The translations under genes were made by a program, and so were the position numbers. Below the pieces are notes generated by a model, which ran no database searches, had not been told where the DNA came from, and saw only the letters and a program-made list of their open reading frames with translations. Shown in pieces: positions 1 through 7,439 of a DNA stretch of 27,854 nucleotides (position 1 is the stretch's first letter; each line of letters starts with the position of its first letter). This DNA is from CAKUFA01 sp963627465 (GTDB lineage Bacteria; Bacillota; Clostridia; Christensenellales; Aristaeellaceae), in assembly GCA_963627465.1 (NCBI GenBank), contig CAVGBO010000038.1, forward strand, positions 1-27,854, in the 5' to 3' direction.

Positions 1-6
1 CACTGT

Positions 7-2277
7 TTAGGGATTGCTTTGGTCAAAGGTGACATCCGTATCTGCAACCAGATAGGGGCGAGGATCTTCCTTGTCCGGCACAATATCGTACCCGGCAAGG
101 GACAGCCTATGCACGTGCCGTGCCCACAGTCCACGGGCAGGGGCATCGCCCAGGTCATCGATCATGTGGGCGTCCGGGTAAATCCCACGCAGCTCATCAA
201 TGGTGTTCTCGTCCAGCACCGGCTTTTCACTGGCATGCTGTTCAAGACGCACGTCGTACAGGAGCACATCCTCAATGGCTTTTTCCGGAATGCCGATGAA
301 GTAGGAACCCCGGGGACCATTGTCGCCTCCACGGACATGGGCAATGGCGATTCGCCGCAGATGACCTGGGGCAGGCTTGGGATCTCCGGGCTTTACCCGT
401 CCCCGATCCTCCAATCGCAGGAAGAAGGGACTCCATGCCCGGTCAATGGTAATGTCTTCAATCAGGAAGTTTTCCAGCGTGCCGCCGTCCACCATTTCCA
501 GCGACACCCCGGAATCAGAGCACCGATGCTTTAGCCCGCTGGGGTCATGCTCCACACCGCCGATCTGGCAGGAGCGCACCAGCACATCCCGGAAGTCCCC
601 TTGGGTGTCCGTGCCCACCTTCAGGGCATTGCAGCAGCTGTACAGCCGGCAGTGCTCGATCAGCACCCGTTCCGTGGGTCGCTGGCTTGCACCCTTGAAG
701 CAGCAGGCATCGTCTCCGGAGGCAATGTCGCAGTGGCGAACAATTACATCCCGGCAGCCGTCAATGTCAATGCCGTCGTTGTTGTAGTTGGTCTGGTTGC
801 GAACGGTCAGGTTCTCCAGCAGCACCCGGTCGCAGTTCAGATAGTTTTCCATCCAGCAGGCAGCGGAACGAAGAGTCACATCGTGGACGTGTACGTTTTT
901 GCAATCAATGATCCGCATCAGGAAGGGACGGCCGGGAGTGCCGCAGCAGGTTTCATCCCCCGGGAAATTCGCCCGGGTACCTTGACCGTTCAGTTCACCG
1001 CCGCCGCAGATGCAGATGTTTTCGCAGCCTTCTGCAAAAATCAAAGACTGATTCATGCCCATGTTGGTATCCTGCACAGTCAAGCGGCGGGCAATATGCT
1101 CCGGATAGTCCGCCAAATCCGTGCTGGCCATAAGCCGGCTGCCTGCCTGCACCATGAGCCGTACATTGGAGCGGAGCACAATGGTGCCGGAAAGGTAGTC
1201 ACCGCCGCTGAGCAGCACCGTGCCGCCCTGCTGTCCTGCCGCATCCACTGCCGCCTGAATGGCTGCCGTGGCCTTCGTGCCCGGCTGGTATCCGTAATCC
1301 TCCGGGCGGAAGACGGTTTCGCTGCCCTGCCAGCCGGTAAGGGAGGCTGTCAAGGTGTCTGCCATGGCATGAAGCTTCTCTTGCAGGGGCTCAAACCAAT
1401 CCGGCAGGGTGTGCTTTACGGCCAGCATACCGTCCTTTTCTTCCAAGGGGATAAAGCAGGGATGCTCCTGCAGGTGAATGTTGGGGGTGTGAAGGGTCAA
1501 GTACATTTGCCCGGCATGGTCACGGAAGATCATGCCGTGACCTCCATCCCGGCGGAACAAAGGCTCAACTTGGGTGAAATGGCCGGTAATGTCCCCGTTG
1601 TCGCTGATGGCTACTCCTTCCGTGTAGCCTTCGGCAGAGAAGCTTGCCCACAGCACTAGCAGCTTGCCTTCTGTGGTGCGCCACACGGAAGGACCATCCG
1701 TCACGTACCCATCCCGTCCGCTGGAGCGGTGATGCATCAGCTTTGCCCACTTGGCATCCGAGGCATGGAAGAGCAGCATGGGTTCCCCATCGGCTCGGGA
1801 CAGATCTTCGGACAGGGGCAGGGCACAGATTTCTCCGTCTCCCACCTGCACCCATTCATGGGCAAAGACGAGATAGGGCTTGCCGGTGGGGCTGACATAC
1901 AGGGTTCCGTCCAGGCATTCCCAGTCCGGGGGCGTTACCCGTCCGTCCGAGTGGGGGACAAATGGCCCCATGGGGGAATCTGCTGTCAGGATGGCCGTTC
2001 CCCGGCACACCCCTTCTTTCTTGAAGCTGGCCAGCATGTACAGCTTGCCTCGGTACAGGTGCACTTCCGGTGCCCAGTAGTTTCTGTCTGCCCAGAAAGT
2101 GCCGTCATTATGGAAGCACTCAAAGGGTCCTTCCCAGCTGATCATATCCTGACTGGTGTATACGTCAAATCCGTCTGCTTCGCCCCAGCAGGTAGCACCG
2201 CGAGTGCCGTAGAGATAATATTGCCCGTTCAGGGTCAGTACATAAGGATCTCGAATGTTGATTTCCTCAAGCCGCAT
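7..2277 (-). CDS. GH43-family glycosidase fused to a GH28-like beta-helix domain
   Basis: Predicted 756-residue two-domain carbohydrate-active enzyme. Residues about 1-290 read as a five-bladed GH43 enzyme: RDPY at 9-12 carries the usual general-base Asp10, WAPEVH is at 68-73, WECLDG at 119-124 holds the modulating Asp, and TDGP at 193-196 sits where GH43 enzymes usually have EGP. Residues about 320-700 read as a right-handed beta-helix of the GH28 (polygalacturonase) type, with NNDGID at 499-504 and SGDD at 520-523, but I do not see the classical GHG and RIK motifs. A pectin-related role (side-chain arabinose plus backbone) is inference. No signal peptide is visible, so it probably acts on imported oligosaccharides. 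The ATG at 2277 is chosen over a TTG seven codons upstream because AAAGGAG (2288-2294) lies 10 bases before it. It is divergent from the next glycosidase gene. Confidence 0.85.
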   Translation of the reverse strand: MRLEEINIRDPYVLTLNGQYYLYGTRGATCWGEADGFDVYTSQDMISWEGPFECFHNDGTFWADRNYWAPEVHLYRGKLYMLASFKKEGVCRGTAILTADSPMGPFVPHSDGRVTPPDWECLDGTLYVSPTGKPYLVFAHEWVQVGDGEICALPLSEDLSRADGEPMLLFHASDAKWAKLMHHRSSGRDGYVTDGPSVWRTTEGKLLVLWASFSAEGYTEGVAISDNGDITGHFTQVEPLFRRDGGHGMIFRDHAGQMYLTLHTPNIHLQEHPCFIPLEEKDGMLAVKHTLPDWFEPLQEKLHAMADTLTASLTGWQGSETVFRPEDYGYQPGTKATAAIQAAVDAAGQQGGTVLLSGGDYLSGTIVLRSNVRLMVQAGSRLMASTDLADYPEHIARRLTVQDTNMGMNQSLIFAEGCENICICGGGELNGQGTRANFPGDETCCGTPGRPFLMRIIDCKNVHVHDVTLRSAACWMENYLNCDRVLLENLTVRNQTNYNNDGIDIDGCRDVIVRHCDIASGDDACCFKGASQRPTERVLIEHCRLYSCCNALKVGTDTQGDFRDVLVRSCQIGGVEHDPSGLKHRCSDSGVSLEMVDGGTLENFLIEDITIDRAWSPFFLRLEDRGRVKPGDPKPAPGHLRRIAIAHVRGGDNGPRGSYFIGIPEKAIEDVLLYDVRLEQHASEKPVLDENTIDELRGIYPDAHMIDDLGDAPARGLWARHVHRLSLAGYDIVPDKEDPRPYLVADTDVTFDQSNP

Positions 2278-2376
2278 GGGTGGATCGCTCCTTTGCAATG
2301 GTCTGTGTTACAGGTAATGTTCTGCCTCACGGAAGGAAAGTCCTGCCGGATGGGAAAATCAACCCAAGAATCTGCA

Positions 2377-2405
2377 TTTACATTTTGGTCACTTTCGGGT
2401 AGAAT
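2377..2405 (+). promoter_or_regulatory. sigma-A-type promoter of the MGH1-like glycosidase gene
   Basis: TTTACA (2377-2382) and TAGAAT (2400-2405) are separated by exactly 17 bases and face the glycosidase gene starting near 2463. A small inverted repeat CGTTC (2436-2440) / GAACG (2450-2454) in the leader touches the first base of the ribosome-binding site GGAGG. Confidence 0.7.
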
Positions 2406-2462
2406 AGCACATGATAGTTCATGCCCCGAGGGGGACGTTCACAATAGACGAACGGAGGAATA

Positions 2463-3914
2463 ATGCTGATGATGCTTCCTGTAACCGGTGTAAACTTTAC
2501 CTGTAATGACCCGCAATTACAAAAGCTCTTTGACGAAGCCGAACGGAAGTGCCTGCTGAACCTGAAGCAGTTCGGCAGCGACACCGTGCTGGTGGAGGGC
2601 GGCGGCTACGAAAAGATCTGGCTGGAGACCCAGCCCATGGGCGGCGAAATGTATGCCAAGCGGAACATGACCGCAGCCCTGAACAATCAGCTGCTGTTTA
2701 TGCGTACCCAGCGGGAGGACGGTCGGCTGGCAGGCTCCATTCAATGCCATCCGGACGGCAGCGTTGAGCCCCAGTTTAATAAATTTCAGGGCTTCTGCTT
2801 TCCTCTCCATGCGCTGAACATGTGGTACTTGACGGGCAAGGATCCGGCTTATCTGGATCAGCTGGCGCACTGCCTGGAGCAGTTCGATGCCTACCTGTGG
2901 AAGACCCGGGACACGGATCATGACGGCTGCCTGGAAGCCTTCTGCGTGTATGATACGGGGGAGGACAACGCCCTCCGCTTCGGCAAGGCACCGGTGTACT
3001 GCACAACGGATACGCCCCCGGTGGATGCGGATGTGGTGCCCATGGCATCCATGGACATTACTTCCTTCTCCTACGCCTGCCGTGCAACCTTGGCGGAAAT
3101 CAGCCGCCTGAAGGGGGATGGACAGGAGCAGGCGTGGCAGGAAAAGGCAGACCAAGTGGCAAAGCAGCTGAAAGACCGGCTGTGGGACGAGAAGCGTCAT
3201 GCCTTCTTTGATCGGGACAATCAGGGCAAGACCATTGACGTGCTGTGCCACAATACCCTGCGGTGCATGTACTGGGGATCTGTGTCCCAGGACATGGCGG
3301 ATGCTTTCGTGCAGGAACATCTGCTGAACCCGAAGGAATTCTGGACGCCCATGCCCCTGCCCAGCGTGTCCGTCAGCGACCCTTCCTTCCGCAATGCCAG
3401 TGAAAACAACTGGAGCGGTCAAAGCGAGGGGCTGACCTTTCAGCGTGCCATCATTGCGCTGGAACGGTACGGCTACGAACCTGTGGTGACCAAGCTTGGC
3501 AAGAAGCTGCTGAACGCCATTATCGAGGGGGGCTTCGTCTTCACCCAGCAGTTTGATCCCTTTACCGGGGAGCCTTCCCGGGTGGGCATGGTATCCCATG
3601 AAGTGCTGACGAAGGACAGCGATGAACCCTTCCAGGATGCTTATGGTCCCACCATGCTGGCAGCACTGGAATACATTGCCCATATTTGGGGCGTGCATTT
3701 CGTGGGGGATGAAGTTTGGTTCAGTCTGGGTTCCGGCATGACTTATCGGTATACCCAGCACCTTGGCGAAGATACCTTCACGGTAGATTCCAACGGCCGG
3801 GAAGCTTCTGTGTTCGTCAATGAAGAAAAGATTCTGACAAGCCCCTGCGGCGTGCGGATTGTGACGGATCATGCAGGAAAGGTGCTGCGGCAGGTCACCA
3901 TTGAAGAAGCGTAA
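2463..3914 (+). CDS. MGH1/GH63-like (alpha/alpha)6 glycoside hydrolase
   Basis: A 483-residue cytosolic protein (no signal peptide) that resembles the six-hairpin exo-acting glycosidases of the GH63/GH37 and mannosylglycerate-hydrolase (MGH1-like) group. Supporting stretches are the aromatic and acidic segment WLETQPMGGEMYAKRN (53-68), GEDNALRF (166-173) with a candidate catalytic Asp168, SMDITSFSY (196-204), NNWSGQSEG (315-323), and QQFDPFTGEPS (362-372), which are typical of the active-site loops in this fold. The substrate cannot be read from the sequence; a plant or host glycan oligosaccharide fits the divergent GH43-GH28 neighbour. The ribosome-binding site GGAGG (2454-2458) is only 4 bases from the ATG at 2463; ATGs at 2469 (spacing 10) and 2472 are equally plausible starts. 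Transcription ends at the hairpin at 3943. Confidence 0.8.
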   Translation: MLMMLPVTGVNFTCNDPQLQKLFDEAERKCLLNLKQFGSDTVLVEGGGYEKIWLETQPMGGEMYAKRNMTAALNNQLLFMRTQREDGRLAGSIQCHPDGSVEPQFNKFQGFCFPLHALNMWYLTGKDPAYLDQLAHCLEQFDAYLWKTRDTDHDGCLEAFCVYDTGEDNALRFGKAPVYCTTDTPPVDADVVPMASMDITSFSYACRATLAEISRLKGDGQEQAWQEKADQVAKQLKDRLWDEKRHAFFDRDNQGKTIDVLCHNTLRCMYWGSVSQDMADAFVQEHLLNPKEFWTPMPLPSVSVSDPSFRNASENNWSGQSEGLTFQRAIIALERYGYEPVVTKLGKKLLNAIIEGGFVFTQQFDPFTGEPSRVGMVSHEVLTKDSDEPFQDAYGPTMLAALEYIAHIWGVHFVGDEVWFSLGSGMTYRYTQHLGEDTFTVDSNGREASVFVNEEKILTSPCGVRIVTDHAGKVLRQVTIEEA

Positions 3915-3942
3915 TGGGAAAGTGAATCATCCATCATAAAAC

Positions 3943-3993
3943 AAGAGCCCAAGGGAATGCATCCGTTTAGGACGCACGCCCTTGGGCTCTTTT
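3943..3993. terminator. bidirectional terminator between convergent genes
   Basis: A 13-bp perfect stem, AAGAGCCCAAGGG (3943-3955) with CCCTTGGGCTCTT (3979-3991), is followed by TT on the plus strand and by GTTTTA on the minus strand. The loop is 23 bases. It lies between the plus-strand glycosidase and the minus-strand membrane protein and can serve both. Confidence 0.8.
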
Positions 3994-4003
3994 GCGTGGG
4001 CAT

Positions 4004-4210
4004 CTATTTCTTCTTCATCAACTGGCCGAGCCGCTTGAAAAACCGAACGGCTGCGGCAAAGGTGGACATGGTGGCGAAGAAAATGGTGGGTGCCATGGAA
4101 AGGTAGAAGAAGATCATGGGAAACTCCCATTGCGCCAGAAGCAGCAGAAGGAGGCTGGCACCAAAGGAAATCATGAACCCAATTTCATACCAATGAAAAT
4201 GCTGCATCAT
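4004..4210 (-). CDS. small two-helix membrane protein, unknown function
   Basis: A 68-residue protein with two hydrophobic segments (about residues 10-26 and 30-50) and a basic tail ending in KKK, so a small inner-membrane protein with both ends probably cytosolic. I do not recognise the family. AGGTG (4215-4219 on the plus strand) precedes two adjacent ATGs at 4210 and 4207; the second has the better spacing. It starts 14 bases after the stop of the von Willebrand A gene and is probably its co-transcribed partner; it ends just before the bidirectional terminator. Confidence 0.6.
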   Translation of the reverse strand: MMQHFHWYEIGFMISFGASLLLLLLAQWEFPMIFFYLSMAPTIFFATMSTFAAAVRFFKRLGQLMKKK

Positions 4211-4224
4211 CTTTCACCTGCTTT

Positions 4225-4881
4225 TTAACGTCCGCTGCGACGACGCTTGTCTTCCTCCAGCCGCTTTTTCCAATCACGGCCAATGGGGCGGCGGCCGCCA
4301 CGCATGGATGCAACGGTGGCGCTTACCACATCATATTCCAGACTGACGCCTTCAGCATCCGCATAGAAATCCACCGCACGGTCTTCGTCAATGCCGTAGC
4401 GGCGAGCCGTTTCCACCGCATCCATGTTGGCACCCAGGAAAAGAAATTCCCAGTGATACCTGGCTTTCTGCTGCTCAATCAGCCGCTTCACGTGTTCGGC
4501 ACTGTAGCGGCGGCTGGCGTTTTCCATACCATCAGTGGTAATGACAAAGATGGTGTGCTCCGGCACATCTTCCGCCCGGGCATACTTGTGAATGTTGCCG
4601 ATGTGGTGGATCGCTCCGCCAACGGCATCCAACAGCGCGGTGGTTCCACGAGGTACGTAATCCTTTTCCGTCAGGGGAGGCACGGTCTGAATATCTACCC
4701 GGTCATGAATAACATCGGTTTCGTGATCAAACAGCACCGTGGATACCAGTGCTTCACCCTCTGCCTGCTTCTGCTTTTCCAGCATGGTGTTGAAGCCGCC
4801 GATGGTGTCCTTCTCCAGCCCGGACATGGAACCGCTGCGATCCAGAATGAAAACCAATTCCGTCAAACCCTTTTTCATCAT
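4225..4881 (-). CDS. von Willebrand factor type A (VWA) domain protein
   Basis: A 218-residue single-domain VWA protein without signal peptide. The metal-ion-dependent adhesion site is intact: DRSGS (residues 14-18) gives the DxSxS motif, the Thr of the TALLDA segment and the Asp of ITTDGMENAS supply the remaining ligands. Such proteins bind Mg2+ and partner proteins; stand-alone clostridial versions are mostly of unknown function. The open frame extends upstream, but the ATG at 4881 (or the next at 4878) is chosen because GGAGGT (4886-4891) lies 4 or 7 bases before them. A TATACT -10-like hexamer (4910-4915, minus strand) has only a poor -35. It is divergent from the phosphatase-fold gene at 5023. 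Confidence 0.85.
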   Translation of the reverse strand: MMKKGLTELVFILDRSGSMSGLEKDTIGGFNTMLEKQKQAEGEALVSTVLFDHETDVIHDRVDIQTVPPLTEKDYVPRGTTALLDAVGGAIHHIGNIHKYARAEDVPEHTIFVITTDGMENASRRYSAEHVKRLIEQQKARYHWEFLFLGANMDAVETARRYGIDEDRAVDFYADAEGVSLEYDVVSATVASMRGGRRPIGRDWKKRLEEDKRRRSGR

Positions 4882-4956
4882 ACTTACCTCCGTTCCTTTT
4901 TGTACCCTCAGTATACGGCCTTTTGCGGAAGAAAAGGTCGCATGGCAAGCGACATG

Positions 4957-4985
4957 TTGCAACACTTCGACTTCTATGGTAAGAT
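4957..4985 (+). promoter_or_regulatory. sigma-A-type promoter of the EEP-fold gene
   Basis: TTGCAA (4957-4962) and TAAGAT (4980-4985) are 17 bases apart and lie 37 bases upstream of the ATG at 5023. Confidence 0.7.
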
Positions 4986-5022
4986 CAAGCTACGATTGAT
5001 TTTGGTTCAGGAGGGCAACATC

Positions 5023-6081
5023 ATGCGCAAGGTTTTGAAGGGTATCGGTATTTTCCTGCTGGTGGTGGTGCTGGCAGCTGCCGGTTTCATTGGGTACCTG
5101 ACCGTCACGGAGTTCCGCCCGGAGGATGAGGAAGCACTGGCTGTCGTTTCCGGCACTGGGGAGACGCTGCATGCAGGGGATACCTTGCGTGTTATGACCT
5201 TTAACACCGGCTATGCTGGTCTGGATGCGGAAGAGGATTTCTTCATGGATGGGGGCACTATGTCCCGACCTGAAGGCGGCACGGAAAAGGTGCAGAGCAA
5301 CATGGAAGCCATCCTCAGTGCCATCAAGGCGGAGAATGCCCAGATTGTGCTGCTGCAGGAGGTAGACCAGGATTCCTCCCGTTCCGGCTTTCAGGATCAA
5401 ACGGTGTATTACCAGTCCAGCACAGGCATGGCATCTGCCTTTGCACTGAATTACCGGTGCAATTATGTGCCCTATCCCATTCTGCCCATTGGCAAGGTGA
5501 AAAGCGGCATCATGACCATGACCGCCTATGAGCCTACGGAAGCGACACGGCAGAGCCTGCCTGTTCCCTTCTCCTGGCCCATTCGGGTGGCAAACCTGAA
5601 GCGGTGCCTGCTGGTGGAGAGAATTCCTGTGGAAGGCACGGAGAAGGAACTGGTGGTGGTTAACCTGCACCTGGAAGCCTATGACGATGGGGAAGGCAAG
5701 ATTGCCCAGACCCAGCAGCTGTACAACTTCATCAAGAGCGAATACGACAAGGGCAACTATGTGATTGCCGGCGGCGATTTCAACCAGACCTTCAGTGATG
5801 TGCAGCACATCGGCGGCAGCTGGGAAGGCAAGTGGACACCGGGATTGTTGGATGAGGTGGATCTGCCGGAAGGCATTACCCTGGTGTATGATCATGCAAC
5901 CCCCACCTGCCGCTCCCTGGATCAGCGGTACACCGGGGATCGGGAACAGCACGTCTTCTATATCATCGATGGATTCCTGGTATCCGGCAATGTGCAGGTG
6001 GAAGATGTGCATACCGTGGATCTGGACTTTGCCGCTTCTGATCACAACCCGGTGGTGCTGCAGGTAACCCTAGCTGAATAA
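5023..6081 (+). CDS. membrane-anchored endonuclease/exonuclease/phosphatase (EEP) family hydrolase
   Basis: A 352-residue metal-dependent phosphodiesterase/phosphatase of the exonuclease III/DNase I-like fold. One N-terminal membrane segment (residues 7-26) should place the catalytic domain outside the cytoplasm. The active-site set is complete: Asn61 in TFNTGY, Glu113 in LLQEVD, His216 in VNLHLEAY, GDFN at 251-254, and SDHNP at 339-343 with the catalytic Asp340-His341 pair. The family ranges from nucleases to phosphoinositide and sphingolipid phosphatases; the substrate here is not readable, and an extracellular nucleic acid or phospholipid is possible. AGGAGG (5009-5014), 8 bases before the ATG, fixes the start even though the frame is open far upstream. 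It is monocistronic, ending at a terminator. Confidence 0.88.
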   Translation: MRKVLKGIGIFLLVVVLAAAGFIGYLTVTEFRPEDEEALAVVSGTGETLHAGDTLRVMTFNTGYAGLDAEEDFFMDGGTMSRPEGGTEKVQSNMEAILSAIKAENAQIVLLQEVDQDSSRSGFQDQTVYYQSSTGMASAFALNYRCNYVPYPILPIGKVKSGIMTMTAYEPTEATRQSLPVPFSWPIRVANLKRCLLVERIPVEGTEKELVVVNLHLEAYDDGEGKIAQTQQLYNFIKSEYDKGNYVIAGGDFNQTFSDVQHIGGSWEGKWTPGLLDEVDLPEGITLVYDHATPTCRSLDQRYTGDREQHVFYIIDGFLVSGNVQVEDVHTVDLDFAASDHNPVVLQVTLAE

Positions 6082-6102
6082 GGTACACACATTTTACATC
6101 TC

Positions 6103-6136
6103 CGCCCGGCCTGTGACTGTACAAGCCGGGCGTTTT
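6103..6136 (+). terminator. intrinsic terminator after the EEP gene
   Basis: The 8-bp perfect stem CGCCCGGC (6103-6110) / GCCGGGCG (6125-6132) has a 14-base loop and is followed by TTTT. Confidence 0.8.
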
Positions 6137-6146
6137 GCTGTACAAT
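6118..6146 (+). promoter_or_regulatory. probable promoter for the 6.2-10.4 kb gene pair
   Basis: TGTACA (6118-6123, 4 of 6 matches) and TACAAT (6141-6146, 5 of 6) are 17 bases apart. The -35 box lies in the loop of the preceding terminator, an unusually tight packing of terminator and promoter. Confidence 0.45.
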
Positions 6147-6218
6147 ATATTTGTGGTGAGATACCCTTTTGGTGGTGGAGTAAGAACGCCGCTTTGGGCG
6201 GCATGTAAGGAGTACACA

Positions 6219-7421
6219 ATGATCAAACGGATTGTATGCATGGCCATGGCGATGATGCTTTTTCTGGGATGCGCCGTCTGGGCAAAGGCGGAGGACTCAT
6301 CGTCCGCATCGGCCTTGAGCTGGGATGAGCTGGAAGCATGGGTGGAAAGCTACAAGACCCGTGCTATGGAAACATCTCCCTTGAATGACCCGACTGAGGA
6401 CGCTGCCGCCAGCGAGGATGGCTATGCCTTTATTTATGAATTTGCCACCCTGTACATGGATCGCCCGGAAATGACGGAAGAGGCGCAGGTACGCAGCTTG
6501 GTGATTACGGCAGAGGACGAAGTGGCTCCCCACAACACCGCCATTGACATGCGTACGAAGGACGTGCTGTCCTCCTACTATTCGGAAAACAGCGACCTGA
6601 CCGGTACGGAAAGCTTTGCCGCCCTGTATGTCAGCAACCTGATGCCCGAAAGCGCTGCATGGGCCTGGGTGCAGCGGGACGGTCAGCGCATTATGACCAT
6701 TCAGTACGCTGTGCATGAACAGCCTGCTACCGGCGGTGACGGCTATACGGATGCAGGGCTGATTTACACCATTCAGGACGGGTTGGTAGCGGCCATTCGT
6801 GCCTATGGCATGGATACCCGCATTACGGCGGAAGAAGTCAACACCAACGTGGAAGAAGTGGAAAAGGTCAGCCAGCAGCATTATTATGCGCAGGTGCCTT
6901 CCAGCGAAGTAGGTACGGATCTGACCAAGTTTGATGAAGAGGATCTGTCCTTCTCCGGCATCAACTTCCTGACCATGACTCCGGAGGAAGCCGTAGCAGA
7001 GTTGGGAGAAGCCCGGGAAGATACCTGGATGCAGGACGATACCGGGGAGTATCTCCGCAGCATGGAATTTGCCAGCTGCACCATGACCTTTGTGTATGAC
7101 AAGAACAAGGAGAATCCCCGGCTGGATGTGCTGACCATTGATACGGATCAGCTGGAAGGCCCCCGCTGCACCAAAATCGGGGATACCATTTCCTCTGTGC
7201 TGCAGCGGTTCCGCCACAGCGAAGGCTCTTATGATGACGAAACGGCCACGGAAACCCTGTACGGCACCTCCGGGGAAGCCCCTTACGGCTTGGCGGAATA
7301 CGGCACGGACGCTTCTGCGGTGCTGATGTATGTGCTGCGTACCGGGGACAAAACCGTGTGCCTCCACTTCAATTTTGAAATGATGGCCTTGACCGAGATT
7401 ACCCTTTACACCATGAACTGA
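6219..7421 (+). CDS. exported protein of unknown function
   Basis: A 400-residue protein with a clear N-terminal signal peptide (basic MIKR, hydrophobic core, likely cleavage after AKA at residue 24). The FLGC in the core is not a good lipobox, so a lipoprotein is less likely. The mature part is acidic and rich in Thr and Glu; I do not recognise a family. The segment DLSFSGINFLTMTPEEAVAE in the second half reads like the start of a repeated alpha-beta module that tracks secreted proteins of Clostridia. AAGGAG (6207-6212) sits 6 bases before this ATG; the open frame further upstream lacks one. The next gene follows after 18 bases, so the two are probably an operon and may work together at the cell surface. 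Confidence 0.75.
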   Translation: MIKRIVCMAMAMMLFLGCAVWAKAEDSSSASALSWDELEAWVESYKTRAMETSPLNDPTEDAAASEDGYAFIYEFATLYMDRPEMTEEAQVRSLVITAEDEVAPHNTAIDMRTKDVLSSYYSENSDLTGTESFAALYVSNLMPESAAWAWVQRDGQRIMTIQYAVHEQPATGGDGYTDAGLIYTIQDGLVAAIRAYGMDTRITAEEVNTNVEEVEKVSQQHYYAQVPSSEVGTDLTKFDEEDLSFSGINFLTMTPEEAVAELGEAREDTWMQDDTGEYLRSMEFASCTMTFVYDKNKENPRLDVLTIDTDQLEGPRCTKIGDTISSVLQRFRHSEGSYDDETATETLYGTSGEAPYGLAEYGTDASAVLMYVLRTGDKTVCLHFNFEMMALTEITLYTMN

Positions 7422-7439
7422 TAAGCGGAGGGATCTTGC

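Noticed and set aside
547..1659. 370-residue plus-strand open frame opposite the GH43-GH28 gene
   Set aside because: Shadow frame; the minus strand has clear family motifs and a ribosome-binding site.
2517..3872. 451-residue minus-strand open frame opposite the MGH1-like gene
   Set aside because: Shadow of a well-supported glycosidase gene; no start signal.
4453..5022. Upstream open frame in phase with the EEP gene, giving a 542-residue protein
   Set aside because: It runs antisense through the VWA gene; promoter, ribosome site and membrane anchor all place the start at 5023.
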